A DNA stretch of 64,000 nt. Origin: Mangrovimicrobium sp048323675. GTDB taxonomy: Bacteria > Pseudomonadota > Gammaproteobacteria > Pseudomonadales > Halieaceae. The notes beneath the pieces are model-generated. The model was given only the letters and a program-made list of their open reading frames with translations, did no database searches and was not told where the DNA came from. The translations under genes and the position numbers were made by a program. The DNA lies in NCBI RefSeq assembly GCF_048323675.1, contig NZ_JBLWFK010000002.1:620001-684000 (forward strand). Direction: 5' to 3'. Positions 25,822 to 35,182 of this stretch are shown piece after piece. Numbering within the stretch: position 1 is the first letter of the stretch; each line of letters starts with the position of its first letter.

Positions 25822-27195
25822 ATTAATATCAGATACTTAAACAAGATATTTGCAGTAATTTCTATTGCGATTCTGGCCGTAGGTTGCCAGTCTGTGCCGC
25901 AGTCCAAGTCGCCCCCGGTGGCCCAGGCGGCGCAAACCCGGGCACCGGCGCGGGTACAGAAGACGGCGCCGCGCAGCGCCGGCTCGAAGAACGGTGACAG
26001 CACCAGCCCCGAAGTGGACACGCCCGGGGATGACCTGTGGGACCACGTGCGCGACGGCCTGACCTGGCAGGACATCGAGGGACCGGGAGTCGAACAGGCG
26101 CGCAGTCGCTACCTGTCCCAGGACCAGTACCTGCCGATGATCAGCGAGCGCGCGGCGCTCTACCTGCACTACATCGTCGCCCAGGTCGAAGCCCGCGGCA
26201 TGCCGATGGAACTGGCATTGCTGCCGATCGTCGAGAGCACCCTCGACCCCTTCGCAACCTCTGCCTACCGCGCCGCCGGGCTCTGGCAGATCATGCCCGC
26301 CACCGGGGAACATCTCGGCCTGGAACAGGACTGGTGGTTTGACGGCCGCCGCGATATCCGCGCTTCCACGCAGGCGGCGCTGGATTACCTCGAATACCTG
26401 CATACCAACCTGGACGGCGACTGGCTGCTGGCGCTCGCCGCCTACAATGCCGGCCAGGGCCGTGTCCAGGCGGCCATGGAAAGCAACCGTCGCAAGGGCA
26501 AGCCCACCGACTACTGGTCGCTCTCGCTGCCGCGGGAAACCCGCAAGTTCGTACCCCGCCTTATCGCCATCAGCCAGATCGTCGCCGACCCGGACCACTA
26601 CGCGGTGGAACTGCCGGCACTGGACAATGCCCCGGCGTTCCGCGTGGTGGCGACCGGCGGCCAGATTGAAATGGCCCAGGCGGCCGCGCTGGCCGACGTC
26701 GACCTCGGCACCCTGCGCGCCCTGAACCCCGGGCAACTGCGCTGGGCCACCTCACCGAGCGGCGCACAGGAACTGCTGCTGCCGGTGGACGCCGCGCCCG
26801 GCTTTGAATCCCGGGTCGCCGAACTGGATACCGGTAGCAGGGTGCGCTGGCGCCACTACCAGATTCGCCGCGGCGACAGCCTCATCGAGATAGCCCGCCG
26901 CTTCGATATCCAGGTCGGCACCCTGCGCGCCGCCAACCAGCTCAAGGGCAGCTTCATCCGCGCCGGTGACACCCTGCTGATTCCCTACGGCAACAACTGG
27001 GCCGGCAGCCTGGCCATGCAGGCCGACCAGGGCCGCACCCGCAGGGGATACCGGGTAAAACGCGGGGATTCCCTCTACCGCATCGCCAGCCGCTTCCAGG
27101 TGAGTATCGACGACATCATCGACTGGAACTCGCTGGACCCCGGGGCCTACCTGCAGCCCGGGCAGCAACTGACTCTCTATGTCGAGGGCGGTTGA
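25822..27195 (+). CDS. mltD: Membrane-bound lytic murein transglycosylase D
   Basis: About 457 residues. The first standard start is GTG at 25894, inside the mature part. The same frame upstream encodes a clear lipoprotein signal (NIRYLNKIFAVISIAIL, then AVGC with the lipidated Cys), so initiation probably occurs at ATT 25822 or a nearby non-standard codon. The SLT domain has the catalytic Glu in LLPIVESTLDPFATS, then AYRAAGLWQIMPATG and LAAYNAGQGRV. Two LysM repeats follow (~residues 355-400 and 410-455). It cleaves peptidoglycan glycan strands. Its 3' end overlaps cobB by 19 bp, tail to tail. Its position after gloB is as in E. coli. Confidence 0.9.
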   Translation: MNIRYLNKIFAVISIAILAVGCQSVPQSKSPPVAQAAQTRAPARVQKTAPRSAGSKNGDSTSPEVDTPGDDLWDHVRDGLTWQDIEGPGVEQARSRYLSQDQYLPMISERAALYLHYIVAQVEARGMPMELALLPIVESTLDPFATSAYRAAGLWQIMPATGEHLGLEQDWWFDGRRDIRASTQAALDYLEYLHTNLDGDWLLALAAYNAGQGRVQAAMESNRRKGKPTDYWSLSLPRETRKFVPRLIAISQIVADPDHYAVELPALDNAPAFRVVATGGQIEMAQAAALADVDLGTLRALNPGQLRWATSPSGAQELLLPVDAAPGFESRVAELDTGSRVRWRHYQIRRGDSLIEIARRFDIQVGTLRAANQLKGSFIRAGDTLLIPYGNNWAGSLAMQADQGRTRRGYRVKRGDSLYRIASRFQVSIDDIIDWNSLDPGAYLQPGQQLTLYVEGG

Positions 27196-27899
27196 ACCAG
27201 TATCTCCTCCACCAGTTCCCCCACCAGTTCACCCGCCAGCCCTACCCGGTGCTGGTGAAATACCGATGAGGTCTCGCTGCTGTCGCGGTTGACCTCGATG
27301 GTGTAAGCGCCGAAGGCGCGCGCCCCCCGGACAAACCCCGCCGCCGGGTAGACCGTGCCGGACGTTCCGATCGCAATGAACAGGTCACAGGCAGCGAGCT
27401 TGCGCTCGATCAGGTCCATTTCGTAGGGCATTTCCCCAAACCAGACGATGTCCGGGCGCAAGCCGCCTCTGCCGGCGCAGCGCTCGCAGGCGGTCGCGGC
27501 GTCAAAGGCCTCCCGGGTGGCATAGCGCGACCCGCAGGCCAGGCACCAGGCACTGCGCAACTCGCCGTGCATGTGGCAGACCTGGCTGCTGCCGCCGCGC
27601 TCGTGCAGGTCGTCCACGTTCTGGGTCACCAGGAAGACATCGCCGCGGTGTTCCCTCTGCAGGCGGGCGATGGCGCGGTGTGCGGGATTGGCGTCCACCT
27701 CGTTCAGCTGCAGGCGGCGGGCGTTGTAAAAGCGGTACACCAGTCCCGGGTCGCGGGCGAAGGCTTCCGGCGTGGCGATGGTCATCGGATCGTGGTTTTC
27801 CCACAGGCCGCCGGAATCGCGAAACGTCGACAGCCCCGACTCGGCGGACACCCCCGCCCCGGTCAGGATGACAATATTCCCGGCGTGATCCAGGCGCAT
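27177..27899 (-). CDS. cobB: Sirtuin NAD-dependent protein deacylase
   Basis: 240 residues. GAGVSAESGLSTFRD and TQNVDDLHERGG line the NAD pocket, HMHGEL holds the catalytic His, and four Cys (CLAC, CERC) bind Zn. YNARR carries the Tyr/Arg pair that marks class III sirtuins, favouring desuccinylase or demalonylase activity in addition to deacetylation. It follows the AddA-like gene on the minus strand after 15 bp. Confidence 0.93.
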   Translation of the reverse strand: MRLDHAGNIVILTGAGVSAESGLSTFRDSGGLWENHDPMTIATPEAFARDPGLVYRFYNARRLQLNEVDANPAHRAIARLQREHRGDVFLVTQNVDDLHERGGSSQVCHMHGELRSAWCLACGSRYATREAFDAATACERCAGRGGLRPDIVWFGEMPYEMDLIERKLAACDLFIAIGTSGTVYPAAGFVRGARAFGAYTIEVNRDSSETSSVFHQHRVGLAGELVGELVEEILVQPPST

Positions 27900-27914
27900 A
27901 GGGTCTCCTCCCCC

Positions 27915-30900
27915 TCAGGTATCCAGTTCCGGCAGGTGCTGCAGCAGCCCGAGCCGGGTGAAGTACAGTGCACAGCGCAGGGGCTCGCTGCCGAGCTGGG
28001 CGAGACAGTCCCGGTAGCCCTGCAACTGCGGCAAATAGCGCGACTTCTCGTGGGCCAGGAAATCCTCCAGCGAAGCGCCCTCCCCGGGAACACTGCTCTT
28101 GTAGTCGATCACCCAGCGCTCGCCGCTGTCGCGATCGATGAAGGTGCGGTCGATGACAATGTCTTTCACCCCCTCGCAACTGCGCCAGGTCAAGGCCAGC
28201 TCACACTGCGCGTCGCGCTGCCCCGCGTCCAGCAGCCAGCGGCCCCAGCGCTGGTCCCCGAGGGTGCGCTGCAGGCTCTCGCTGACCCGCTCTGCTGCCT
28301 GTTCGAGCAGGACGCCGTGCAGGCCCGCCTGGGCGAGGTGATAGCGGCCGAGTGCCAGCAGTTCCCCGGGCAGGGTTGCGGGCAGTGGCGAACGCTGCGC
28401 GAGGTGTTCGAGCAGCAGGTGGGTAACCGTACCGACATGCCGGTCGCTGCGGTTGCGCGCCGCGGCCGGCAGGTTCGGCAGCGCCAGCGGCGTCACGCGC
28501 GGCGCCTGCGGCGGATTCTGCAGGCGCCGCAGCGGCAGGCTGCGGGCTTCCTGCCCGCCGACCTGGATGCCGCTGTGGACCTGCATGGCGGCCTCGAACT
28601 GCGGCCAGATCGGCGCCAGCAGGCTGCCTTCCGCCGGGGGCCGGAGCTCCACCGGACCGCCCGCTTCCGCGGCGTCTTCCCGCAGGGTCGCGGTCAGGGT
28701 GAGGCGGCGGATGGCCCGGGTCGTGCCCACGTAGAGCAGGCGGGCGATTTCGTGGCGGTTCTTTTCCCTGCGGGCCTGCTTGAGGTAGTTGTACAGCCCG
28801 GGCGCAGCGCTCGGGCTGTGGTCGTCGGCGGCCAGCAGGAAGCCGCTGTGCCCGTCGCGGGCGTTGAATTCGTCCCACAGCAGGATCTCCCGCGCTTCGC
28901 CGCGCTGCAGGCGCGACAGGGCCGGCATGATCACCCAGTCGAACTCCAGGCCCTTGGCCTTGTGCAGGGTCATCACCTGGAGTTTGGCCTCCGCCGCCGC
29001 CCCCGGTGCGAACAGCCGCGCGATGCGCTCCTCCAGCCACGCCGGATCGAGTCCGACGCCTTCGCGCTCCGCTGCGTCCATCAGCTGGAAAAAGTGCGCC
29101 GCATCGTAGAGGTGGCGGGCATCCGGCAGGCAGGCGGGGCCGCCGAGATACTGCCAGAGCTGCTCCAGCCAGACCCGCAGGGCCAGCCGGTCGCGTTTTT
29201 CCCAGCCCCACTGCAGGCAGCGGGCAACCCGCTCCAGGCGCTCCCGCCCCTGCGCGGAAAGCCCGGCGGGGAGCTCGCCGCGCAACAGGGCGGCGGGAAG
29301 ATTGTCGGCGGCCTCGGCGAGACAGCGCAGGTCGCGCAGTTCCAGCGCGCACCAGGGCGCGCGCAGCAGGGCGAACCAGGCCAGCCGGTCCCCCGGGTTG
29401 GCGAAGGCGCGACACAGGGTCAGGAGATCGACCACCGCCGGCGAGTTCGCCAGCGCGTCCATATCCTGCGCCGCGAAGGGAATCCCCCGCTGGCGCAGCT
29501 GCTGCACCAGCGGGCCGAGCTGGGCGCGGGTGCGGCCGAGCACGGCGATCGAGCGGATACTGTCGTCCTCCAGCGCACCCGCGATCTGCTCCGCCAGCCA
29601 CTGGGCCTCCTGCCCGGCGGCATCCTCGCCGTGGAACGCGTGCATGTCGGTGGCCGGACCGGCTCCGGGCGGGCGCACCGCAGTGGCGGGGCTGAAGCCC
29701 ACGGTGCCGCGGCGCAATTCCCCCTGCGCCGGGAACACCTCGGCGAAAGTGGCATTTACCCAGTCGACCACGCCCTGTTCCGAGCGGAAATTGCAGCGCA
29801 GCGCCAGCGGTTCCGGCAGCAGGCCGTTGAAGCCCTGTTCAGCGGCCTTCTGGAACAGGCCGACATTGGCGTTGCGGAAACCGTAGATGGATTGCATACC
29901 GTCACCGACGATGAACAATGTGCGCGGGTTGTCCGGCCGCTCGCCATTGTGCTGGGCCCAGTCGCGGGTCAGCCGCTCGACCAGCCGGTACTGCAGATTC
30001 GAGGTATCCTGGAACTCGTCCACCAGGATGTGCTCGATCCGGTAGTCCAGCCGCAGTGCCAGTTCGGTCGGCGCATCGTCCTCGCCAAGGGCGTCGAGGG
30101 CGGACACTGCCACCTGGGTATGATCGACCACACCGCGGCGCGCAAACACCAGCAGCAGGCAGGCGGACAGCAACGGCAGTACGTGGGAGAGGTGCAGCAC
30201 CAGCTGCCAGGAGTCCGCGTTCTCGTCCATGCCCGGCAACCAGGCCAGGCGTTGCAGGACCTGCGCCAGGCCGGGCGCGGCCTCGCCCATTTCCTCCAGC
30301 ATGGCAGTGAAGTCATCCTTGTTGGCCTTGTTGAGCCCGCCGCCAGCGGGGAAACCGTTGCGCTTGTCCACCTTCTGGCGCAAATCGCCGTCGGCCTTCA
30401 GCAGCATGCGGCCGAGCGCACGCCAGCTCTCGAGCTGGTCGGCGGCGGCCGCGGGAAACGCCGCCGGCACCGGCTGTTCCAGGTTGCCCTGGGCGAACTG
30501 GAACAGGGGAAACAGCCGGTCCAGCCAGGGCGCCAGGGCGTCGCCGATATCCGCCAGTTCCTCCGCCACCAGCACCGCCACGGTTTGCCGCAGGCGCTGT
30601 TCGGCATCGCGGGCGCCGCGACCGGTCTCCACGTACTCCAGCCACTGCTCCCGCTTGCCCAGCATGCTGGTCAGCAGGCCGGCCAGCCGGTCCCAGTTGT
30701 TGTCGAAATGCAGCAGCAGGGCGTCGAGGTCGGCGCTCTCGGCGCGCGCACTGCCCGCCAGGGAAAACAGCTCGGTTACTGCCTCGCGGTACAGGGGGGA
30801 TACGTCATCCTTGACGCTGGCGCGGCCGCCGAAGCCACTGAGCACCGGCATGTGCTGGGACAGCGAGGCGCAAAAACCGTCGATGGTGCGGATATTGAAC

Positions 30901-31235
30901 CGGCCGATATCCCGGGTCAGTTCCAGCCCCAGTGCCCTGCCGTGCTGCAGCGCGGCCAGGGCGAGATCGCGGGTCTGCTGCTGGTGGGGGCTGTCGACGG
31001 GCACATTGGCCTGCGCCGCTTTCAGGGCGTCGACCACCCGCTCCAGCATCTCGGCCGCGGCCTTGCGGGTAAAGGTGATGGCCAGAACCTGCTCCGGTCG
31101 GGCGACCGTCGGCAGCAGGGCCAGGAAGCGCTGGATCAGCAGTTCGGTCTTGCCGGAGCCGGCGGGCGCGGTGACCCGGAAACTGCGCCGGGTATCCAGC
31201 GCCTGCAGGCGCTCGGGGCTGTCGATAACGCTCAC
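27915..31235 (-). CDS. AddA-like UvrD-family helicase-nuclease
   Basis: 1106 residues from GTG at 31235, which overlaps the stop of the upstream gene (GTGA). Superfamily 1A helicase motifs: Walker A APAGSGKTELL, VLAITFTRKAAAEM (Ia), DEFQDTS (II), GDGMQSIYGFR (III), VMTLHKAKGLEFDWVIMP (V). The C-terminal RecB-type nuclease has VIDYKSS then QLQGYRDCL. It should unwind and degrade DNA ends for double-strand-break repair together with the adjacent AddB-like protein. It is closer to AddA than RecB by operon partner. A very long antisense frame (27567-31541) is a codon-bias shadow. Confidence 0.9.
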   Translation of the reverse strand: MSVIDSPERLQALDTRRSFRVTAPAGSGKTELLIQRFLALLPTVARPEQVLAITFTRKAAAEMLERVVDALKAAQANVPVDSPHQQQTRDLALAALQHGRALGLELTRDIGRFNIRTIDGFCASLSQHMPVLSGFGGRASVKDDVSPLYREAVTELFSLAGSARAESADLDALLLHFDNNWDRLAGLLTSMLGKREQWLEYVETGRGARDAEQRLRQTVAVLVAEELADIGDALAPWLDRLFPLFQFAQGNLEQPVPAAFPAAAADQLESWRALGRMLLKADGDLRQKVDKRNGFPAGGGLNKANKDDFTAMLEEMGEAAPGLAQVLQRLAWLPGMDENADSWQLVLHLSHVLPLLSACLLLVFARRGVVDHTQVAVSALDALGEDDAPTELALRLDYRIEHILVDEFQDTSNLQYRLVERLTRDWAQHNGERPDNPRTLFIVGDGMQSIYGFRNANVGLFQKAAEQGFNGLLPEPLALRCNFRSEQGVVDWVNATFAEVFPAQGELRRGTVGFSPATAVRPPGAGPATDMHAFHGEDAAGQEAQWLAEQIAGALEDDSIRSIAVLGRTRAQLGPLVQQLRQRGIPFAAQDMDALANSPAVVDLLTLCRAFANPGDRLAWFALLRAPWCALELRDLRCLAEAADNLPAALLRGELPAGLSAQGRERLERVARCLQWGWEKRDRLALRVWLEQLWQYLGGPACLPDARHLYDAAHFFQLMDAAEREGVGLDPAWLEERIARLFAPGAAAEAKLQVMTLHKAKGLEFDWVIMPALSRLQRGEAREILLWDEFNARDGHSGFLLAADDHSPSAAPGLYNYLKQARREKNRHEIARLLYVGTTRAIRRLTLTATLREDAAEAGGPVELRPPAEGSLLAPIWPQFEAAMQVHSGIQVGGQEARSLPLRRLQNPPQAPRVTPLALPNLPAAARNRSDRHVGTVTHLLLEHLAQRSPLPATLPGELLALGRYHLAQAGLHGVLLEQAAERVSESLQRTLGDQRWGRWLLDAGQRDAQCELALTWRSCEGVKDIVIDRTFIDRDSGERWVIDYKSSVPGEGASLEDFLAHEKSRYLPQLQGYRDCLAQLGSEPLRCALYFTRLGLLQHLPELDT

Positions 31236-33919
31236 GCCAACTCCTCCGGTTCCACCGCAATCCGGCACAGGGGCTGTAATCCGCAGAAGTCGCAGGCGCG
31301 GGGCTGCGGGTCGACCGGCGCTGCGCCGGCGAGGAACTCCTCCAGCAATTGCTCCAGCCGGGTGTGCCACTGGCCGGTGAGATCGGACCAGCCGAATTCC
31401 GGGTTGTCGTTGCCGGCCAGCTTGCCGGCATCCTGGCTGATCCCGGGGACACCCTCCACGGCGCCAACCCCGGCGATCTTGCAGTCCCGTGCCCGCACCT
31501 GGGCGAAGGCAATGGCTGCGGCGCCGGTGGCGATGCTGTAGAGCGGCAACTGCGGTTCCCGCGGGCGCTCGCCCGACCAGTCACTCACGTTACAGCGCCC
31601 GGACTTGTAGTCGAAGACGACCCGACTGCCATCCGCCAGCAGGTCGACCCGATCCACGCGCAGGCGCAGCGTCGTGCCGCCGAGGGTAAATTCGCAGGGG
31701 GTTTCACTGGCTTCCACCCGGAATTCGCCGCGGCTGCGCTCGACCTCCAGCCACGCCAGCAGCAACTGTTCCAGCCGCTGTCCTTCCAGCGACAGGCAGT
31801 GCAATCCGACATGTAGCCTCTGGGACTCGGAAATACTGTCCAGTGCCGCCTGGACGGCAGCGCCGACCACCTTGGCCAGCGCCCCGGCATCGGCGTTTGC
31901 CAGGGCCCGGCTGTCGCCCAGTTGTTCCCAGAGCGCCTGCAGGGCGGCGTGCAGCAGTTTGCCGCGGTCGCGCGGGGAAAGTCCGTTATAGCGTTCACCC
32001 AGTGGCTCCAGGCGCAGCCGGTGGCGGGTAAAGGCGCGGAAGGGACAGGCTGCCTGGTCCCGCAACACCCCGGAACCGCCCGGCAGGGGTTGCCGGGGGC
32101 CGCTGTATTCACCGGCCGCCACGTCCTCCACGAACTCGATCGCGGCACCCTGGAAGGCGTCCAGCCAGTCCGGGGGAAGCGTATCGTGGGCTTGTTCATC
32201 GACCAGCGGCAGGCCGTCGAGCAGCGGACTGGCCAGTTGCGGCGCATTGTCCAGCTGGCGGGCGAAACTCGCGGTCAACGCGCTGCAGCTGGCCCGGTAT
32301 TGGCGCCACAGGCTTTCGGCGTAGCACCACTGCTGCTCGCTGGTGGCATGGGGCAGGTTGCGTTCACGCTGCAGGCGCTGGGGGATAAAGGGGTTCGGCC
32401 GGGGCCGCTCCGGCCACTGGCTCGCCTCCAGCCCACAGATCCAGAGGGCGTCGAACTGCAGGCCCGCGGCTTCCAGGGGACCGAGCACCTGGATCGGCGA
32501 GTCCGGCGTCTGCGGCTGCGACAGGCTTGCCTGGCTGCAGCGGCGCAGCAGCGCCAGGGCGCGGCTGAAATCGAGTTCACCGATTACCCGGTCCAGTGCG
32601 GCGAAATCTTCCAGCAGTCGGTACCAGCGTTCCACCTGCTGGTATTCCAGGGAATCCAGCGCGCCGCTGCCGGGCCAGCCCCAGAGGCCCAGGAAATCGT
32701 GAAAACAGTCGGCCCAGGCGGAGGGCAATTTGTGCCCGCTGTGCAGGCGCAGGGCCTGAGTCGCGGACAGGCGCTGCCACAGCAGCGGTTCGGCGTCATC
32801 TCCTGGCCGGCCACTGGCCCGGGCGTGAAAGCGCAGGCGGCCGCTGGCCACGGTCTCGAGGCCATCGTCGAACAGGCGTTTCACCAGCGCGCCCAGCGCC
32901 GGGGTTTCCGCAAGCTCGGGAAAACTGTAGCGCGAGCGCAACAGGCCGAGAATATCCGCCAGGGGCATTTCCCGCTCCCCGGTCGCAAGTATGCGCAGCG
33001 CGTCGCGCACCACCGGGGCCTGGTCGAGGTTGATCGCGGTGGAAAAATTCACCGGCAGCGCGGTGTAGTTCTCGCCGAAGCAGTCGAACTCGCGGCGCAA
33101 CTGGTACTCCAGCAGCGCGCGATCGGCCTGCATGTCCTGCAGGATGATACCCACCCGCGAGGCCGGCTGCGCCCGCTGCAGTTGCGCCGCCCAGCGGGCT
33201 ACCGCAGCGAGTTCGGAGGACCTGTCCGGAAAGCTGCGGGCTGCGAGCTCCGCCGCGTTGTGCAGCGAGGAAACCGCGGTAGCCGACGCGGCGAACTTGT
33301 CGATGCAGGCCTGCTGCAGGGGGCTTATCGAGGTGAAATCCACCAGGACGACGGCGGGCGGCACTGGTTTCGCAGTGACCTCCGCCTGCAACAGGGCCGC
33401 GTAACAGTCCGCGGCCGTGGCGCTCGCCTGGCGCTCCAATTCGGCGTTGAATGCCTGCAGCCAGCGCAGGAAGGTGGCGCAATCCGCGTCGAGGTTGAAC
33501 TCGGCACTAACTGCCGCAGCGTTCGTATCGATACGGGCATCGGCCAGCACCGCGCGCGCCCGGGCGGCGATCTCCGCGGCGCCACCGGTCTGCAACAGTG
33601 CATAATTGCCGTGGCGGGCGCAGTCTGCCTCGATGGCCCGCTGCCAGATTTCCAGTTCCTCGATCCTGCCCAGGCGGTGGCGGCGGGCACAGCCGCCCGC
33701 GTCCAGGGCTGCGCGCCAGAGGCTGTCGAGCCAGAATTCCAGCGCCTGCACCCGGGCCGGCTGCCAGGCTGTCGCGCCCTGCTCCAGCTGCCGGCTGTCC
33801 CAGGCTGACTTGATCGCGCGCGCCAGCCGCTGGTTGGGCGTCAGCAGCAGGGCTCCCTGCGCCAGCAACGGTTCCAGGGGGCCCAGGTCAAACCTCGGGG
33901 AATATTCGTTCGTGGGCAC
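31232..33919 (-). CDS. AddB-like PD-(D/E)XK nuclease protein
   Basis: 895 residues from GTG at 33919 (GGAGG 4 nt upstream). The N-terminus (LLTPNQRLARAIKSAWDS) and middle (LEAAGLQFDALWICGLEASQWP) match the gammaproteobacterial probable DNA-repair protein family that pairs with AddA. The C-terminus has a PD-(D/E)XK nuclease (LLADGSRVVFDYKSG, then PQLPLYSIA). Cys residues in CDFCGLQPLC, with one further upstream in AACPFRAF, are placed like the AddB iron-sulfur cluster. There is no intact Walker A motif, as expected for an inactivated helicase fold. Confidence 0.85.
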   Translation of the reverse strand: MPTNEYSPRFDLGPLEPLLAQGALLLTPNQRLARAIKSAWDSRQLEQGATAWQPARVQALEFWLDSLWRAALDAGGCARRHRLGRIEELEIWQRAIEADCARHGNYALLQTGGAAEIAARARAVLADARIDTNAAAVSAEFNLDADCATFLRWLQAFNAELERQASATAADCYAALLQAEVTAKPVPPAVVLVDFTSISPLQQACIDKFAASATAVSSLHNAAELAARSFPDRSSELAAVARWAAQLQRAQPASRVGIILQDMQADRALLEYQLRREFDCFGENYTALPVNFSTAINLDQAPVVRDALRILATGEREMPLADILGLLRSRYSFPELAETPALGALVKRLFDDGLETVASGRLRFHARASGRPGDDAEPLLWQRLSATQALRLHSGHKLPSAWADCFHDFLGLWGWPGSGALDSLEYQQVERWYRLLEDFAALDRVIGELDFSRALALLRRCSQASLSQPQTPDSPIQVLGPLEAAGLQFDALWICGLEASQWPERPRPNPFIPQRLQRERNLPHATSEQQWCYAESLWRQYRASCSALTASFARQLDNAPQLASPLLDGLPLVDEQAHDTLPPDWLDAFQGAAIEFVEDVAAGEYSGPRQPLPGGSGVLRDQAACPFRAFTRHRLRLEPLGERYNGLSPRDRGKLLHAALQALWEQLGDSRALANADAGALAKVVGAAVQAALDSISESQRLHVGLHCLSLEGQRLEQLLLAWLEVERSRGEFRVEASETPCEFTLGGTTLRLRVDRVDLLADGSRVVFDYKSGRCNVSDWSGERPREPQLPLYSIATGAAAIAFAQVRARDCKIAGVGAVEGVPGISQDAGKLAGNDNPEFGWSDLTGQWHTRLEQLLEEFLAGAAPVDPQPRACDFCGLQPLCRIAVEPEELA

Positions 33920-34042
33920 TCGACCTCCCGTCGCGCCTGCCGGGGGGCGCCTACCCAAATCCTGTCTGCTGCTATAGAATGGCGCGCCCTCCCCGGCCAG
34001 GACGGGCTGCGGAGCCGCGAGTTAATGTATCAGGTAAGGCCC

Positions 34043-35110
34043 ATGAGCAACAATGAAGTCCACGACGTGAACGTCGCCTCACAGGGAATTCTGGTTACCC
34101 CGGAAGAATTGTGGGCAGCGCTGCCGATGAGCGAATCGGTAAAAAATACCGTGGCGGAAAGCCGTCGCGTGATCCGCGACATCCTCGATCGCAAGGATCA
34201 CCGCCTGTTCGTTGTGGTGGGACCCTGTTCCATCCACGACACCAGGGCGGCCATGGAATACGCCCGCCGCCTCAGGGCGCTGGCGGACGAACTCTCCGAT
34301 ACGCTGTATATCGTGATGCGGGTGTATTTCGAGAAGCCGCGCACCACCGTGGGCTGGAAAGGCCTGGTCAACGATCCCTACCTCGACGACTCGTTCAAGA
34401 TAGAGGAAGGCCTGCACATCGGTCGCCAGCTGTTGCTCGATATCCTCGACCTCGGCCTGCCCACCGCCACCGAAGCCCTCGACCCGATTTCCCCGCAGTA
34501 CCTGCAGGACCTGATCAGCTGGTCGGCGATCGGCGCGCGCACCACCGAATCCCAGACCCACCGGGAAATGGCCAGCGGCCTGTCCTCCGCGGTGGGCTTC
34601 AAGAACGGAACCGACGGCGGCCTCACCGTGGCCACTAACGCCCTGCATTCCGTGTCGAGCCCGCACCGTTTCCTCGGCATCAACAGCAAGGGCCAGGTAT
34701 CCGTGTTCACCACCCGCGGCAACGCCTACGGTCATATCGTCTTGCGCGGCGGCAGCAACGGGCCGAACTACGACTCGCTGCATATCCGGCTCTGCGAAGA
34801 GGCCCTGGACAAGGCGAAGCTGGCGAAGAACATCATGGTGGACTGCTCCCACGCCAACTCCAACAAGCAGCCGGAGCTACAACCGCTGGTCGTGGAAAAT
34901 GTCGGCAACCAGGTCATCGAGGGCAACAAGTCCATTGTCGGCCTGATGATCGAAAGCCACCTGCACGGCGGCAACCAGCCCATTCCGGAAAACCTGGCGG
35001 ACCTGCAGTACGGTGTGTCGATCACCGACGGCTGCATCGGCTGGGAGGAAACGGAGACCTGCCTGCGCGAATTGCGCGACAAGGTGAAGGATGTTTTAAA
35101 GGCGCGTTAA
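34043..35110 (+). CDS. 3-deoxy-7-phosphoheptulonate synthase, class I
   Basis: 355 residues from the ATG at 34043; another ATG at 34025 adds six residues. The class I AroF/G/H type DAHP synthase is shown by VVGPCSIHD, MRVYFEKPRTTVGWKGL, GARTTESQTHREMASGLS, FKNGTDG and DCSHANSNKQP. It condenses PEP with erythrose-4-phosphate in the first step of the shikimate pathway. Which amino acid inhibits it cannot be read with confidence, so no isozyme letter is given. A terminator follows at once. Confidence 0.93.
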   Translation: MSNNEVHDVNVASQGILVTPEELWAALPMSESVKNTVAESRRVIRDILDRKDHRLFVVVGPCSIHDTRAAMEYARRLRALADELSDTLYIVMRVYFEKPRTTVGWKGLVNDPYLDDSFKIEEGLHIGRQLLLDILDLGLPTATEALDPISPQYLQDLISWSAIGARTTESQTHREMASGLSSAVGFKNGTDGGLTVATNALHSVSSPHRFLGINSKGQVSVFTTRGNAYGHIVLRGGSNGPNYDSLHIRLCEEALDKAKLAKNIMVDCSHANSNKQPELQPLVVENVGNQVIEGNKSIVGLMIESHLHGGNQPIPENLADLQYGVSITDGCIGWEETETCLRELRDKVKDVLKAR

Positions 35111-35120
35111 GCGCCTTTTT
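35098..35120 (+). terminator. Terminator of the DAHP synthase gene
   Basis: AAAGGCGC (35098-35105) pairs with GCGCCTTT (35111-35118) around a 5-nt loop that holds the stop codon, and T residues run to 35120. Confidence 0.8.
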
Positions 35121-35182
35121 CATTTGCGGGGTAGCGATTGGCGCCAGCGCGGGCCTGCACCCGCCCCGGCCGCGACGGCCTG

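Noticed and set aside
27567..31541. 1324-codon open frame on the plus strand opposite the AddA-like gene
   Set aside because: It lies fully antisense to a gene with all helicase motifs, has low-complexity Gln/Arg/Ala composition and no recognisable domain. It is a codon-bias shadow of GC-rich DNA.
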